64,000 bases of DNA. Origin: Stropharia rugosoannulata (Eukaryota; Basidiomycota; Agaricomycetes; Agaricales; Strophariaceae). The notes under the pieces were generated by a model. It was given only the letters and a program-made list of their open reading frames with translations, was not told the origin of the DNA and searched no databases. The translations under genes and the position numbers were made by a program. Below, in pieces: positions 1 through 10,939 of this stretch. The stretch covers positions 1,612,001 through 1,676,000 of the forward strand of contig JANCIK010000010.1 in assembly GCA_028532985.1 (NCBI GenBank), written 5' to 3'. Every line of letters begins with the position of its first letter. Within the stretch, counting starts at the first letter, position 1.

Positions 1-108
1 AAGAGGGAAGTATGGGAAAGGGGACGGTATGTAGTAGACAGTGTTTGTACGTGTTAGGAGAGGGCAGAGGATTGACCATATATAGATGAATTTCGGATGT
101 GGGGAACC

Positions 109-2371
109 TTACTTTACAGCAAGGCCACCTCGGCGTTGAATTACCGAAAATGTTATCGTACCCCAACGGGACGTAGATGACCCAATATCGGGAAGTACAT
201 GGGGCTTACAACCGCGCGTTTTGACGAAAAGCGGTGTATCTCGTTCCACATTTTGGAGGTCAACTGGAGTCTCGAAGATAAATAATTTGAAGAACCCGGC
301 CTCGACATCGTTTTCATTGGCCAAGTAAAAGCTGAAAGGATGAACACCTGATCCTGCTCCAACTCCATAGCCAATGGTCATTGATTTTCCCTTCAAAGGC
401 CATGAGGAATCTGTCTGTCCTCCGAGAGTGGCTACATGCGGAAAACTACGTGCTGAGCATGGACATTGAGGTTAGTACTACATAAAATTTCCGCTGAAGG
501 TCGACGTACTGATTGTGAAATCAACGTTATCAAAGTAAAGTAAGACCGGGTAAAGCTTCTCTTGCTCGCCACCATTTGTGATTTCCAGGCCGTATATAGC
601 TTCGTCGTCGTCCGAGACAACAATGTTGGCTGTCTTAATGTCTTTGGAGATAAGATTATCTGCACCATGTGCCTTGACCACACGAGGGTGACCATGGCCG
701 TTATCTTTGACCCGGAACAGTGAAACAAAGATGTTGTCGGTCGAAAGAGATGTGCTGTTTCGCTTCAGGTGACGATAATAATGCGATAGCCCAGTCAGGG
801 CGTGCGTAAGGTCTGCCTCTGTGTCGGGCGTGAAGTGAGGTTTGAGTTGAACACCCAAAAGTTCAGCGTCGACTACCTGGAAACATAATTGTTTGTCGGT
901 AGTGGAAGAAAGATGAATATGAGCCCTGTCCATGGTTTTCACCAGTACAGAACCGCCGATATCTCGAACCCGTTTTGCGAGTTCCAAATCTCGGGGATCG
1001 ACATATACTGCTAGATATTGTGATTCATCCCCCGTGATGGCAGGCCTGTACAAAACCGCGGCAGCTTGAGGATAATCAGAGAGAGTGATGTGTGTATCTG
1101 TGATAAATTGGAACGATGACTTGTTAATTGAGACTTCCTTGAGCACAATAGTCGCAATAGGTTGGTTCTCATCGCTTGGTAGTTTGCTAGAAAATACGAC
1201 CAATTCGTCTCCTACGGTGAGCCCATGAGCCTCTCCGGCGTTCAAGATGATAGTGGGTCTCGATGCGTTCTTCGACTTCGGCTCCTCACAGAAGTCAAAA
1301 TAAAGCTTCCCATACAGAGGGGTGAAATTATGGAATATAGGTCGTGTTTTGCTATAAAAACCTTCACATTGAGGATTTTGCCTATTTTTAATTCAGGAAA
1401 ATGAGTAAAATAAAATAGAAGTTCGTTGAGGCAGACACCAACCCTTCAATGTTCAGCTCACTGGCAACACGAGAACAGGATAACTTCAATGCGCTCTGAG
1501 GATTAGCCTTTAGATATCCTAATAGAGCTGTAGTGAAATAGCCTCGATTCGCCTTTTCTTTGGCCTTCTCTGACGAGGTACAAGCGGCGAAAAAGACATA
1601 CGAGCGAGTTCCCATATGCTTGAGAGCTGGTGGAACTGTCAGACCCCTTTTCTTCAGTCCCCAGATATCCTCGTCTAGGTCGTCGGGAACATGATAATTT
1701 AGTTCTGGGCCTGACCGAACTAGAACCTCTTCTTCAATGGTAGTTTGCTTCACTCCACGTAAGGCCGAAGCAGAATGACAGCAGTCGAAGACGACAGTCT
1801 GTATAAGCAATCAACTATAAACTCTTATATATCTACACGGAAGTACAATCAACTTACAATATTATTTCCTTTTTCCTTCGCGATATTGTTAAGTAGAGCT
1901 GCCAGCGTGTAGTCAGGGATACCCATATTTTGTGAGTTCGAAGGATCTCTATGGTAATCATAGGGAATTAAAAGTTCAACTTGTTCAGGACATCCACGGT
2001 CATTCATCAACCTCTTCGGAGGAAGAGCCTGGGCTCCATGACCAGCGTAGAAAATAAAAACAGAATCGCCTTCCTTGATGTTTTGATTAGTGGACAAGTC
2101 TTGGAGAGCCTTGATTATCCGTTGCCGAGTGGCGTCTTGATCACGGAGCAGAGTGATATGGTGTTCGGGAACATTGAGAGTATCAACCAAGTACTTATGA
2201 AACTCCTCCGCATCCGCCACGGCGCCTCCAAGATTGTCAAAGATAGGTTCGTTATTGGGATTGGTTGGTCTGGCGGCCATACTGCCGCGAAACCCAGGAT
2301 TAATCATCGGCATGTTGCTTGCTTTACTATTGTATGTATTGATCCCTATGAGAAGAGCGAATAAACGTGAA
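109..2371 (-). CDS. Caspase-domain (peptidase C14) protein, tandem copy 1
   Basis: This is a cysteine protease of the metacaspase/caspase clan. It has four recognisable exons: 2371-1858, 1798 to about 1430, about 1381-529, and about 455-109. The first begins with LFALLIGINTY, the usual beta-1 strand, and carries the catalytic His in FYAGHGAQ. The second opens with the catalytic Cys in VFDCCHSAS. After the p10-like part comes QNPQCEG, then about 300 residues of a second module (LSHYYRHLKR, LYFDNVDF, IGYGVGAGSG, GFFKLF) that is also present in the two neighbouring copies. Exon 1 opens at an acceptor in phase 2, so a short 5' exon with the start codon is missing from this model. Substrate and role are unknown; fungal homologues are linked to programmed cell death. 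Family call is sure, ends are not. Confidence 0.85.
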
Positions 2372-3738
2372 CTGCGAGAGGGTGTAAATGCGTAAACCGA
2401 TAAACAACATGGACATGAAAAACATTCACATACGTTCTAGCAACATGAAGTCCGTTAATGCTTGAATCGGTGACTGGTGCGTCCATTTCATTACAACGAT
2501 GCCAGAGATGAGGAGTACGGCAGAAAGAGAAAGTGGCTTGAGATGGTCAAGAACCGATTGAAGTTGTAGTGTGTCAAGTGGAGATTGATTCCAGATAGAT
2601 TTGGAGATGGTTTCAAACGTCGGGTGTAGCACGGAATTATAAAGAACTCCATCGGAGCATACCTAATGAGTTGATAACGGATGAGAAACGTCCAAATAAA
2701 GGCATAAAGAGCTGTCCATTCGCCATTCAGTTATGGGCGCTTCCAAATGACCCCATGACAGTAGGCCGATGACATCGTGAAATCGTAGCTCTAGAAAATA
2801 GGTTCAAGAAAGGTAAAATATGTTGCGCCTTGATAAAGACTACAAACAGGTAATGTGTTTAAACATCCCCTACTTTCCGAAGACCCGTCAAAGCGAGTAA
2901 TGTAGAGATGGAGATATCCGTATGATAAGCCCATGGGAGCCCTAGCATGAGCCAAGTCCTAGCGTATTGCACATTACAAAGTGCTCACGTCTGACTCAAT
3001 GAGCCAAAACGAGAGACACGAAGAAAGTCAAGGGAACCAGCAAGCTGTCCCGAGAGATGGAGCTATACTCTATTAATATGAAAACATGGTCAGTCTCTCC
3101 AAGTCTCCGTTGCGAGTGCTACACAATGAGGCGTAGAATGCGAACATCCGACGCAGGATCGGCGGAGTATTCTATATGTCGCGTTCTTCTGAGGCCAGAC
3201 GCCGCGAGTCTCGCGATGGGTTTAACCTGCCTAAGCAAAAAAAGTTTCACGCCTTCAAAGCTGCAACTGGCCTTGGTGTGGTGACATTGGTAGACTTCGC
3301 GGAATATCGGGGCCTGGAAAACTGGATTGCCTCAAGCAGAAAGATACCGAAGCTGAATATGTAGTCGAAGGGAGAGCAGCAGTGAGTATTCTAATTTTGA
3401 TACATCGTAAAGGATCGTGGGCCTTGAACCAGAGGAAATGGGGAAAGTGTTGGTGTGCAATTGGTGTGCAAAGTGTTCCGAGGGAAAATGTAAGACTCGA
3501 TCGTAAGTACTTATGTACCCAGGTGATCAGAAACGGGATCTCCGGACCGCCACTTATTCCGAGGCCTGCAGAGCCTGGCAAGTCACTACTGATAAATTAT
3601 GTACAACAAAATCCACCAAGACTGCGAGATGAGCTTGAAGCTAACATCAGAGCTAAAATTTCACTCGAATCGCTGGAAGAGGAAAAGCTAGACCACTGAA
3701 ACAAAATACAAAGACTCGATATATGTATACTCTAGCCA
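2372..3738. other. Intergenic stretch with unresolved coding-like fragments
   Basis: The interval separates caspase copies 1 and 2. On the minus strand 2426-2700 is open, encodes one hydrophobic helix (SLSAVLLISGIVV) and ends at a GTATGT donor-like site. I could not join it in frame to copy 1. On the plus strand 3057-3699 holds short open pieces, including a Cys-rich fragment (CNWCAKCSEGKC) near 3450-3490. No start, splice set or family could be established. Confidence 0.3.
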
Positions 3739-5882
3739 CTACGACACAACTAGACGGCGCTGAATAACTGGAATCACGAGCGTGCCCCACAGCCGCTCAA
3801 GTACGACGCGTTTTTGTGCCACACCACGACTAGGTTCCAATGGCGATGGTTGAGGAATATCCGACAAATCGATTGGTTCATTGAAGACGAACAGTTTCAA
3901 GAAACCGACGTCGATATCCTCCCCTTCTCGCAAGTAGTACGACCAAGGCGCACATCCTCCTGATCCGTAGCCAAAAGTAAGTGTCCCGTCTTTCTTCAGT
4001 GGAGCCTCTTGAATCGACTTGGTCGATGTGGGTGGTGATACGTAATAAGGCTCTGCAGAAAACATGTTTGTACGAAACTGCTGTTCAAGAAACGAGGCAA
4101 ACTCACCAATGCTGAAGTCAGAGTTATCGAAGTAGAACAAATTTGGGAAAATGTCGCGACTGGTTTTGTTTGTCAGTCTTATCCCGTAGACGTCTTCGTC
4201 CTCATCGCCTAAGAGAAGTTCGACCATGTTGTTCCGATACAAGTTCTGGCCAACAGGAATGAAGCTAGTCCCCGGACTAGTTTCCGATTTTTCGAGTTTG
4301 AAGAACTCGAGTTCAATACCATTCACTAGCTGAGAAGCGTCTTCCCCTCTTCGTAGGTGCCAAAAGTAATGTGCAAGGCCTCGAAGCATATCGGCAACGT
4401 CGCGCGGATTAAGTGGTATATTGTCGATGCGAGTATGTTTGCCATACCGCACGATATCTGGGTCAGTAATTGTTATGGTGCCGTTTTCTATAGATAACAT
4501 AATATGGGCATCCTCCGGTTTTGTAGCTATGACGCGAACATGTTGCCAAAGTGGATCCTCCAGCTTCTTGTTACCGCCAAACAGTCCCTCGCGCAGGGCT
4601 TTGCTACTGGTCGGATCAAGATACAGTCGTAATGCCTCCTTGACGCCTGGCTTCGTCTGTGTCGCAAACGCTATCTGGCCCAATCCTAGAGTAAGAGGTT
4701 GCTGCTCTTTTGTGAGCGTCATAATTGCATTGACCGCTTGCACCTGGATTAGCTGGAGATTACCGAGGAGCTGACTTTGCAGATCTTTCTGAGCATATAC
4801 GCTGTACTCTGAGTCGATGCTGAGACCATGGGCCAGACCTCCATCCATAATAAACTTCGATGGGTCAACCGGTGAACGACGAACTGCGTAGAACCTCTCG
4901 CCTGGAGCTATAACTTTGCGATTGAAAATGTGCCTATCTTTGCGCAGACCTTCACACTGTGGATTTTGACTTCGGTACGCATATGCAATTTACTCAGGTC
5001 GAGCACGTAATGCCTGAAACACATCTACTCACTTTGGAATGACATCCAACCGCGGTATGATGTCTGAATATTTTAGTTTGTCAGGCCCGTTTGTCCGCAA
5101 CAACGAAAGCAATGCTTTGGAGAAGTATCCGCGTCCGCCGGATTCTTGGGCGGATTCAAAAGATTGGCAAGCCGATAGCAAGACATAAGACTGCAATCCC
5201 AGGTGTTGGAAATCACGATGTACCCCACCCCCTCGTGTTGCAGCAACAGTGTTGTCCCATATATCTCGATCCACAGAGGCAGGGATGATATAGTCATCAG
5301 GCAAGTTTGCAGCGCGGCAGATAACGTCATTATTATTAGAGTTCCCACCTCGGCTGGCGGAGGCAGAGTGACAGCAGTCGAAAACAACAGTCTTCAACGA
5401 GGCCGCAACGAGGTTAAGCAACGAGTTCTTCCGGTTCTATTGAAAGACTCACAATATTGTCGCCTTTGACTTTCGCAATCTGATTGAGCAGGGCAGCAAC
5501 GGTGAAGTCGGGAATTCCTGGCACTTCTTTCCCTTCCTCAGTGGAAAAGTCTTGGGGCATGAGCAACTGTATCTTTGCGTTTCTTCCGCCAGCCTCCCAG
5601 TCAGCAGGCGCAGCTGCTTCCCCTCCATGGCCGGCGTAGAAAATGAAAATCGCGTCGTCTTGCTTTATCCTGGCATCGTCGCGGATACGTTCGAAAGCCT
5701 CTATAATCGCCTTCCGGGTAGCCCTCTCGTTCAATAAGACTTGGATATGAGACTTCGGAACATTAATGTTTTCCGTGAAGTACTTTTCGAACTCTGCCGC
5801 GTCGGTCGAAGGACCATGTAGCTGAACGAACAGGCCGGAAGCATACGTATTGATGCCTATGATAAGTGCGAATAGCGGAGGT
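3739..5882 (-). CDS. Caspase-domain (peptidase C14) protein, tandem copy 2
   Basis: This is a second paralogue of the caspase-like protease. The N-terminal exon carries LFALIIGINTYAS and the catalytic His in FYAGHGGE. The next exon starts TVVFDCCHSAS with the catalytic Cys. The third exon carries QNPQCEG, which crosses a splice site, followed by the family's C-terminal module (LAHYFWHLRRGED, LFYFDNSDFSI, FGYGSGGCAPWSYYL, GFLKLFVF). A 54-nt intron at 4106-4053 (GTGAGT..TGCAG) sits where copies 1 and 3 also have their last intron. It is a multiple of three without a stop, so it can be read through. The first exon begins at a phase-2 acceptor (5882), so the true start is in an unidentified upstream exon. 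Role is probably regulated cell death; partner and substrate are unknown. Confidence 0.85.
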
Positions 5883-6525
5883 CTATTAAGGGACGTTGAG
5901 AACCATATATTGTTACAAAAGTAGAGAAATCCCACATAGGCTCATTATTATGACTGGCTTTACGGTGGCCGAAATGACCAGATCTATGCCCGAAGGAATT
6001 ATATATAACAATAGGCAAGTAGGTTCTAGTGGCACATACAACCTATCAAAGCTGAAAAACTTTGGCATTAAGCGGTTGGTTGGAGGAAATTTCAGAAGTA
6101 GTATGGGTGGATCGATGAACACGCACCATAGTCTGAGACGTGGTATTTATCCTGGACGTAACAGATACATATCCGAGTGCCCGACATCATGCACATGCAT
6201 CAGCATCGTTGCAGGCTGTACACTTAACCTCTATATCAATGGAGAGCCCGTTTCGAGAATTTATTAAGGATTCCGGCTCCTTTAGCGATCGGTCACATTG
6301 CAAGTATATGATTTAGGGATATCCTCGGTTCGTAAAATATAAACTTAAAGTACAGAAAAGGAGCGAATCAGGAAGGCTGATTGCCATAAATCATAAATCA
6401 TAGTAGTAGCATATAGGTTTGTACATGTCTTAAGGTATACATACGGTTGATACAACTCTTCCAATACTCGAAGTACCTTTCGAAGTCCGTTATCAGCTTC
6501 TGAGCACTTTAGACTGAACATCTTA
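5883..6525. other. Intergenic, upstream of caspase copy 2
   Basis: It should contain the promoter and missing first exon of caspase copy 2. I see no convincing gene; the open frames have no family resemblance. Confidence 0.4.
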
Positions 6526-6965
6526 TTAGACAAGAGCGGCCACGAAGCCCACAAGAGCCAAAGCTGCACCGCTTCCAACTCCATTATTAGTGAGAGCACC
6601 TCCTGTGCTCTGAGTGCCAGAGGGACTGATAGCGGTGCTTGTCTGGGAGGTTCCGCCGGTAGTGCTCGAGCCAGTGCTCGTTCCTGACCCGGATTGGGAT
6701 GAAGAGCTCATCTGGGAGCTTTGACTGGACATGGCCGAGGACGAACCCGAGCTCATGGACGACGATGTGGATGAAGAGGCCGAAGACGTATCAGACATGG
6801 AGGACGTCGATGGCGAAGAGGTGTCGGTGGTAGACTCGGTGCTAATAATGAAGGATGACGTTTAGAATTTGGAAAATATGAAAGAGGACAATGGTCTTAC
6901 ACGGTGGCCTGCGCCGTCGCGTAAGTGACAAGGGAAAGGGCGAGTACTCCGACTGAGAACTTCAT
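6526..6965 (-). CDS. Small Ser-rich secreted, probably GPI-anchored protein
   Basis: There are two exons, 6965-6901 and 6841-6526, with a 59-nt intron; the join gives exactly 126 residues. Residues 1-20 (MKFSVGVLALSLVTYATAQA) are a clear signal peptide. The middle is almost only Ser, Thr, Gly and Gln, a typical heavily O-glycosylated wall stalk. The last 25 residues end in a hydrophobic tail (ALALVGFVAALV) after a small-residue stretch (NNGVGSGAA), which fits a GPI-attachment signal. The likely location is the cell wall or plasma membrane. No enzymatic domain is present and no specific family is recognised. Confidence 0.8.
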
Positions 6966-7453
6966 GATAGAACTTGGCAATGGGTTGATAGTCGAAAGTT
7001 ATGTGAACAAGATGAAGTGGGAGAATGAATGCAAAGTGCGGATTGACGGCACATTTATACGCTAGTGAGAAAAGGAGAAAATAAGACTGAACGGCAAGAC
7101 ATGACTCGTTATGTAGGAACCTTCCGACTTGGCCAAAGTCATAATTGGTCGTCAAACGACTTTGGGGAAAGGAGGTCCAGAGACTCTTGATCATGCAAAA
7201 ATAGCATACGCACAGAAGCGGAAGTCAGACTGCATCAAACCCAGACTAGGGTAAGGGCCCTCTTCATGTCGGAGAAGTCGAAGAAGGAAAGCAATTATCA
7301 TGGAAGGCTATGGCCAAACTGGTGTATGAAAAAATAGTAGAAGGAACCACAAGAATATAGGCCAATTGCAGACCAGTATGTTGATCGGCAATAGACAGTA
7401 TTTGCATACATCGGTGGCCGCAGTACGACAATCAAACGAGATACCACACAGGT
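6966..7453. other. Intergenic, nothing recognised
   Basis: This is the upstream region of the Ser-rich protein gene and the 3' flank of caspase copy 3. No gene, repeat or RNA was seen. Confidence 0.5.
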
Positions 7454-9634
7454 TCATGACTTTCTCCGCGTAACGACGGTGAGTGTCTGTTCGGTCCACT
7501 CGACTTTGCCTCTACGGACTTCAGGCGCCTTCATAACCAATCCGCGCTTTATGACTGGGCTAAACGGCGATGTAGTTTGAATAATACTGGAGAAGTCGAT
7601 CGCCTGATTTGAAAGGAAAAGTTTGAAAAAGCCGACCTCAGTATCATAATCATCTTCCATTTCAAATGATAGAGGAGATACTATTGATCCTGGTCCAAGT
7701 CCATAGCCGATGGTAAATGAAGGACCATTCCATGGAGCTTCAGGGCTGGGTCCGACTGGTGGCATAAAGACAGGCACTAAAGAGGATTACATGATTTAGT
7801 CACAGCCCTCGACAGCTAGAACCAGAAAGAACGTACAGATAGTGAACGTAACGTTATTAAAGTATAACATTACAGGGAATAATTTCCGGTCTTGTTCATC
7901 CGTTCCTGTAAGTTTGAAGCCATATAAAATTTCCTCCTTGCCCACAGATATATTGATCCAGGTAGGGTTGTCGGAGCATACTAGGTTGCGTTCGTTATCT
8001 GCTGCCTGAAAGCGCGGGGGATCGTCGCTCTGGGTATCGTAGATGCGAACAAAAGAGACAGAAACATCATCTTGAGGGCTCAGTGGCATATCGCTGGTCC
8101 GCTTTAAGTGCCAGTAGTAGTGCGCGAGTTCCGTCAAAACCGTCGACAACGTCTTATCGTCATTCGACGCATAGCGGGGTTTGACTTTTAGATCCTGATC
8201 GAGTAGGTCGTTGTCCAAAACATCGAAGCGAAGCATAGTCGGCGTATTTCCATCAACGGAAAGACCAATATGGGCAGAGGCGTTATGCGGAAGTAACTGC
8301 ACGTTGGGAAGGTGCAATTTGTTAACTCGAGATATAAGGCTTTTGTCTGCGGTGTAAAGTCTAAGGTGAATTTCTGTCGATTGGGTTAAAAGAGCGGGGG
8401 CTGGCACGCGCGGAAGTTTGAAACGGGAAGAGGCTTGTAGCATTGCAGCTCCATCGCAGAAGTCGACGACAGTAGCCTTCCCAGCAGGGTTCTTTCGATC
8501 CTGTTTTGTCGTGCCCTTGTATATAGTAACAACGTCATCCTTTCTGAGCCCAAGGGCATTTCCTCCATGTACGATGAAATCATATCGACTATCACGCGAA
8601 GAAGCTTCTGTAACATCGAAGTACCGAGTAGCTTTCGGACTGAGATACTCCTGAAAAAGAGGTTTATCTCCATGCATCCCTTCGCACTGTGGGTTTTGTC
8701 TGGAAAAGTAGCATAAGATTAAAGGAGAGGCAGAAAGAAAAATAGACTAACTCCGGAATTGGGGGCAAGTACTTGACGATCTGGGAACAAGTTAAGCGAT
8801 CAGCTCCACCGTCTCGCAGAAATTTTATCAAAGACTGTGTAAACCAGCCTCCGTCGCCCAATCTCTCCCTTGCAAACTGATGCGAGGCGCATGCAGAAAA
8901 GAAACAATAGCTGTTCAACCGATCGGCAAATTGAGGTGCGCATATTCCCCGCGTCGACCCCCAAATATCACGATCTAGATCATCTCGTAGATGATACGTC
9001 AATGGGGGGCCAGTTCGAATCATAGTCTGCTCTTCGTTACTGATACTTTCGACCCCTCTGAAAGCCGATGCAGCATGACAGCAGTCAAAGATAATGGTCT
9101 ACAATGTAAGAGAATCACTTGTCAGCAGCAAAGCAAATTTCAATCCGGATAACAGAACATACGATGTTATCACTCCGTTTTTTTGCTATATTTCTGACCA
9201 GGATAGCCAATGTGTAGTCGGGTATACCTTCGATTTTCGGCTCGCCTGGCACTGGAACCTTGCCGTAGTCGTGCGGAATGACGAGCTCTATCCATTTGGG
9301 GCATCCACTGATTGACTTCCATTGGGAAGGTGGAAGCGCTTGAGCTCCGTGTCCGGCATAAAAGATCAGAATGGCACTCTCTTTGGTGATACGTTCATTA
9401 TTAGCAAGATCTTCAAAAGCCTTTAAAATTTCGCCGCGGGTGGCCTCATTATCGCGGAGGAAGATGATATTCTCATCAGGGATGTTGTGAGTATCAACGA
9501 GATAATTTTTGAAACACTCTGCGTCCGAGACAGCGCATTTTAAAGGAGGGAAACCTCGGGTAGACCCGATTTCGTTGTCCAGAGTTCCCTGGGTCGTATA
9601 GCTATTAATGCCTATGAGAAGGGCAAACATAGGT
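7454..9634 (-). CDS. Caspase-domain (peptidase C14) protein, tandem copy 3
   Basis: This is the third tandem caspase-like paralogue. The exon from 9634 carries PMFALLIGINSY and the catalytic His in FYAGHGAQ. An ATG at 9630, just before FALLIGIN, could serve as start, although the exon opens at a phase-2 acceptor as in copies 1 and 2. The second exon carries the catalytic Cys in IIFDCCHAAS. The third begins with the shared QNPQCEG motif and contains the C-terminal module (LAHYYWHLKRTSD, LYFNNVTF). The last exon, 7797-7454, holds IGYGLGPG and VGFFKLFL. Intron positions match the other copies, so the three arose by tandem duplication and then diverged strongly. The function of the C-terminal module is unknown. 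Confidence 0.87.
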
Positions 9635-10939
9635 CTGCAGAAGAATGACCTTTGAAAAACTAACACATCGATTAAATGCTAGTGACTTACCTTTCAGAAT
9701 TGGCCTTTCCCGACAAACCAGTCCAACATAGAATTTTATTGACCAATCTTTACAATTTGTTAATTAGTGGTACATGCTGGAGCAGAAATTGCAAACCTTT
9801 TTATCTTACGTGGCATGATCAAACAGCTTTAGGCGGCGGCAGAGGATTTGGAACACAGCGTTGGACTAATGCGCGTCTTAAATAAAGGGATGACAATTGA
9901 GTTTACTGGTTACAGTTGACAGAGCTTCGTAAGTCGGCACCAGTGGGACCTCACCGGCGCCTTCAACGCAATCGATTAAATAAGTCCCAAAAGAGCAGTT
10001 CAGTTATGTGAGCAAGGAGATGTGAATCTGTTGAATAAGTTTTTTGTAAAGAGAAAAAGTGCTTCCGAGAAGACAACTTGGAAGCGTCACAGGTATCTAG
10101 CACCATATCTGAGCATAGATGGCCGATAGGGTAATGTGTTTAGGCGTGTCTTGCTCATGCCGGTAAGATCTCACCACCTAAGGTGAATATAAACATATAG
10201 TTTCATGCGAAGTCAATGACAGATGGACAATGGTTGGTTCCGAGATTAATTGGGTGGGATAGGAAAGGCGAACTCGGGGCAAGCTCCCACGTCTGTTAGT
10301 ATTCCCGGAAATCTTTAGCAATTGAAAAGCACCTTTGTTTGCATATCGAGTCCAGCCTCTGACATATGAGCGTCTATAGTGCACATGTTTCAAGCGTGTC
10401 AACTGTATGGTAGAACGGGAAAAGGGATTGTACGGTACGACACGATGCAGTGGCGTTTGTATCGCGATCATGGCCATGCCCCCCGTCTCTGTCTGTCGCC
10501 ATGAGCTACACGTCGAGAAGTTGAGTATTGACTGGACGCTTGCTGGACGCGGAAGCTCTGGGGAAATCGTACTTTCAAAAATGATTTAACAAAAATTTCC
10601 TGTTCACTAAACAAGGCATCGATCAGCCATGGTCTCATGCTGGCCTAATTGCAGGTAAGTTAGCGCATGCGGAGCAACATAATATATGTAAGAGGATATG
10701 CCTATGGTGACCGTGCACTGTGTAGTGTGCACACTGCAGGTCTGAGTGAAAGAGTAACATGTCACGAGGGTACCGTTCCCCTTACAAGCTCGAACAAACA
10801 ACGCGTGAATGCACACTGCACAGATTCAAGTCTCTTTGGTAAGCGACTTGTACTTAATCCTTCATTCTTTTGTTCGAAACATCGCAGACGGCGCACGCGG
10901 TACGAATAAACACAGATTCGCTCTGGTACCCATTCTTGA
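9635..10939. other. Long intergenic region between caspase copy 3 and APC1
   Basis: About 1.3 kb between two divergent genes. A strong GTAAGT donor on the minus strand (near 9685-9690) precedes caspase copy 3, but its exon has no in-frame ATG. A short imperfect inverted repeat (GTGCAC..GTGTGCAC) lies near 10713-10732. No gene was recognised. Confidence 0.4.

Noticed and set aside
2426..2632. Membrane-anchor first exon for caspase copy 1
   Set aside because: The GTATGT donor leaves phase 1 while the next exon needs phase 2, so the join breaks the frame.
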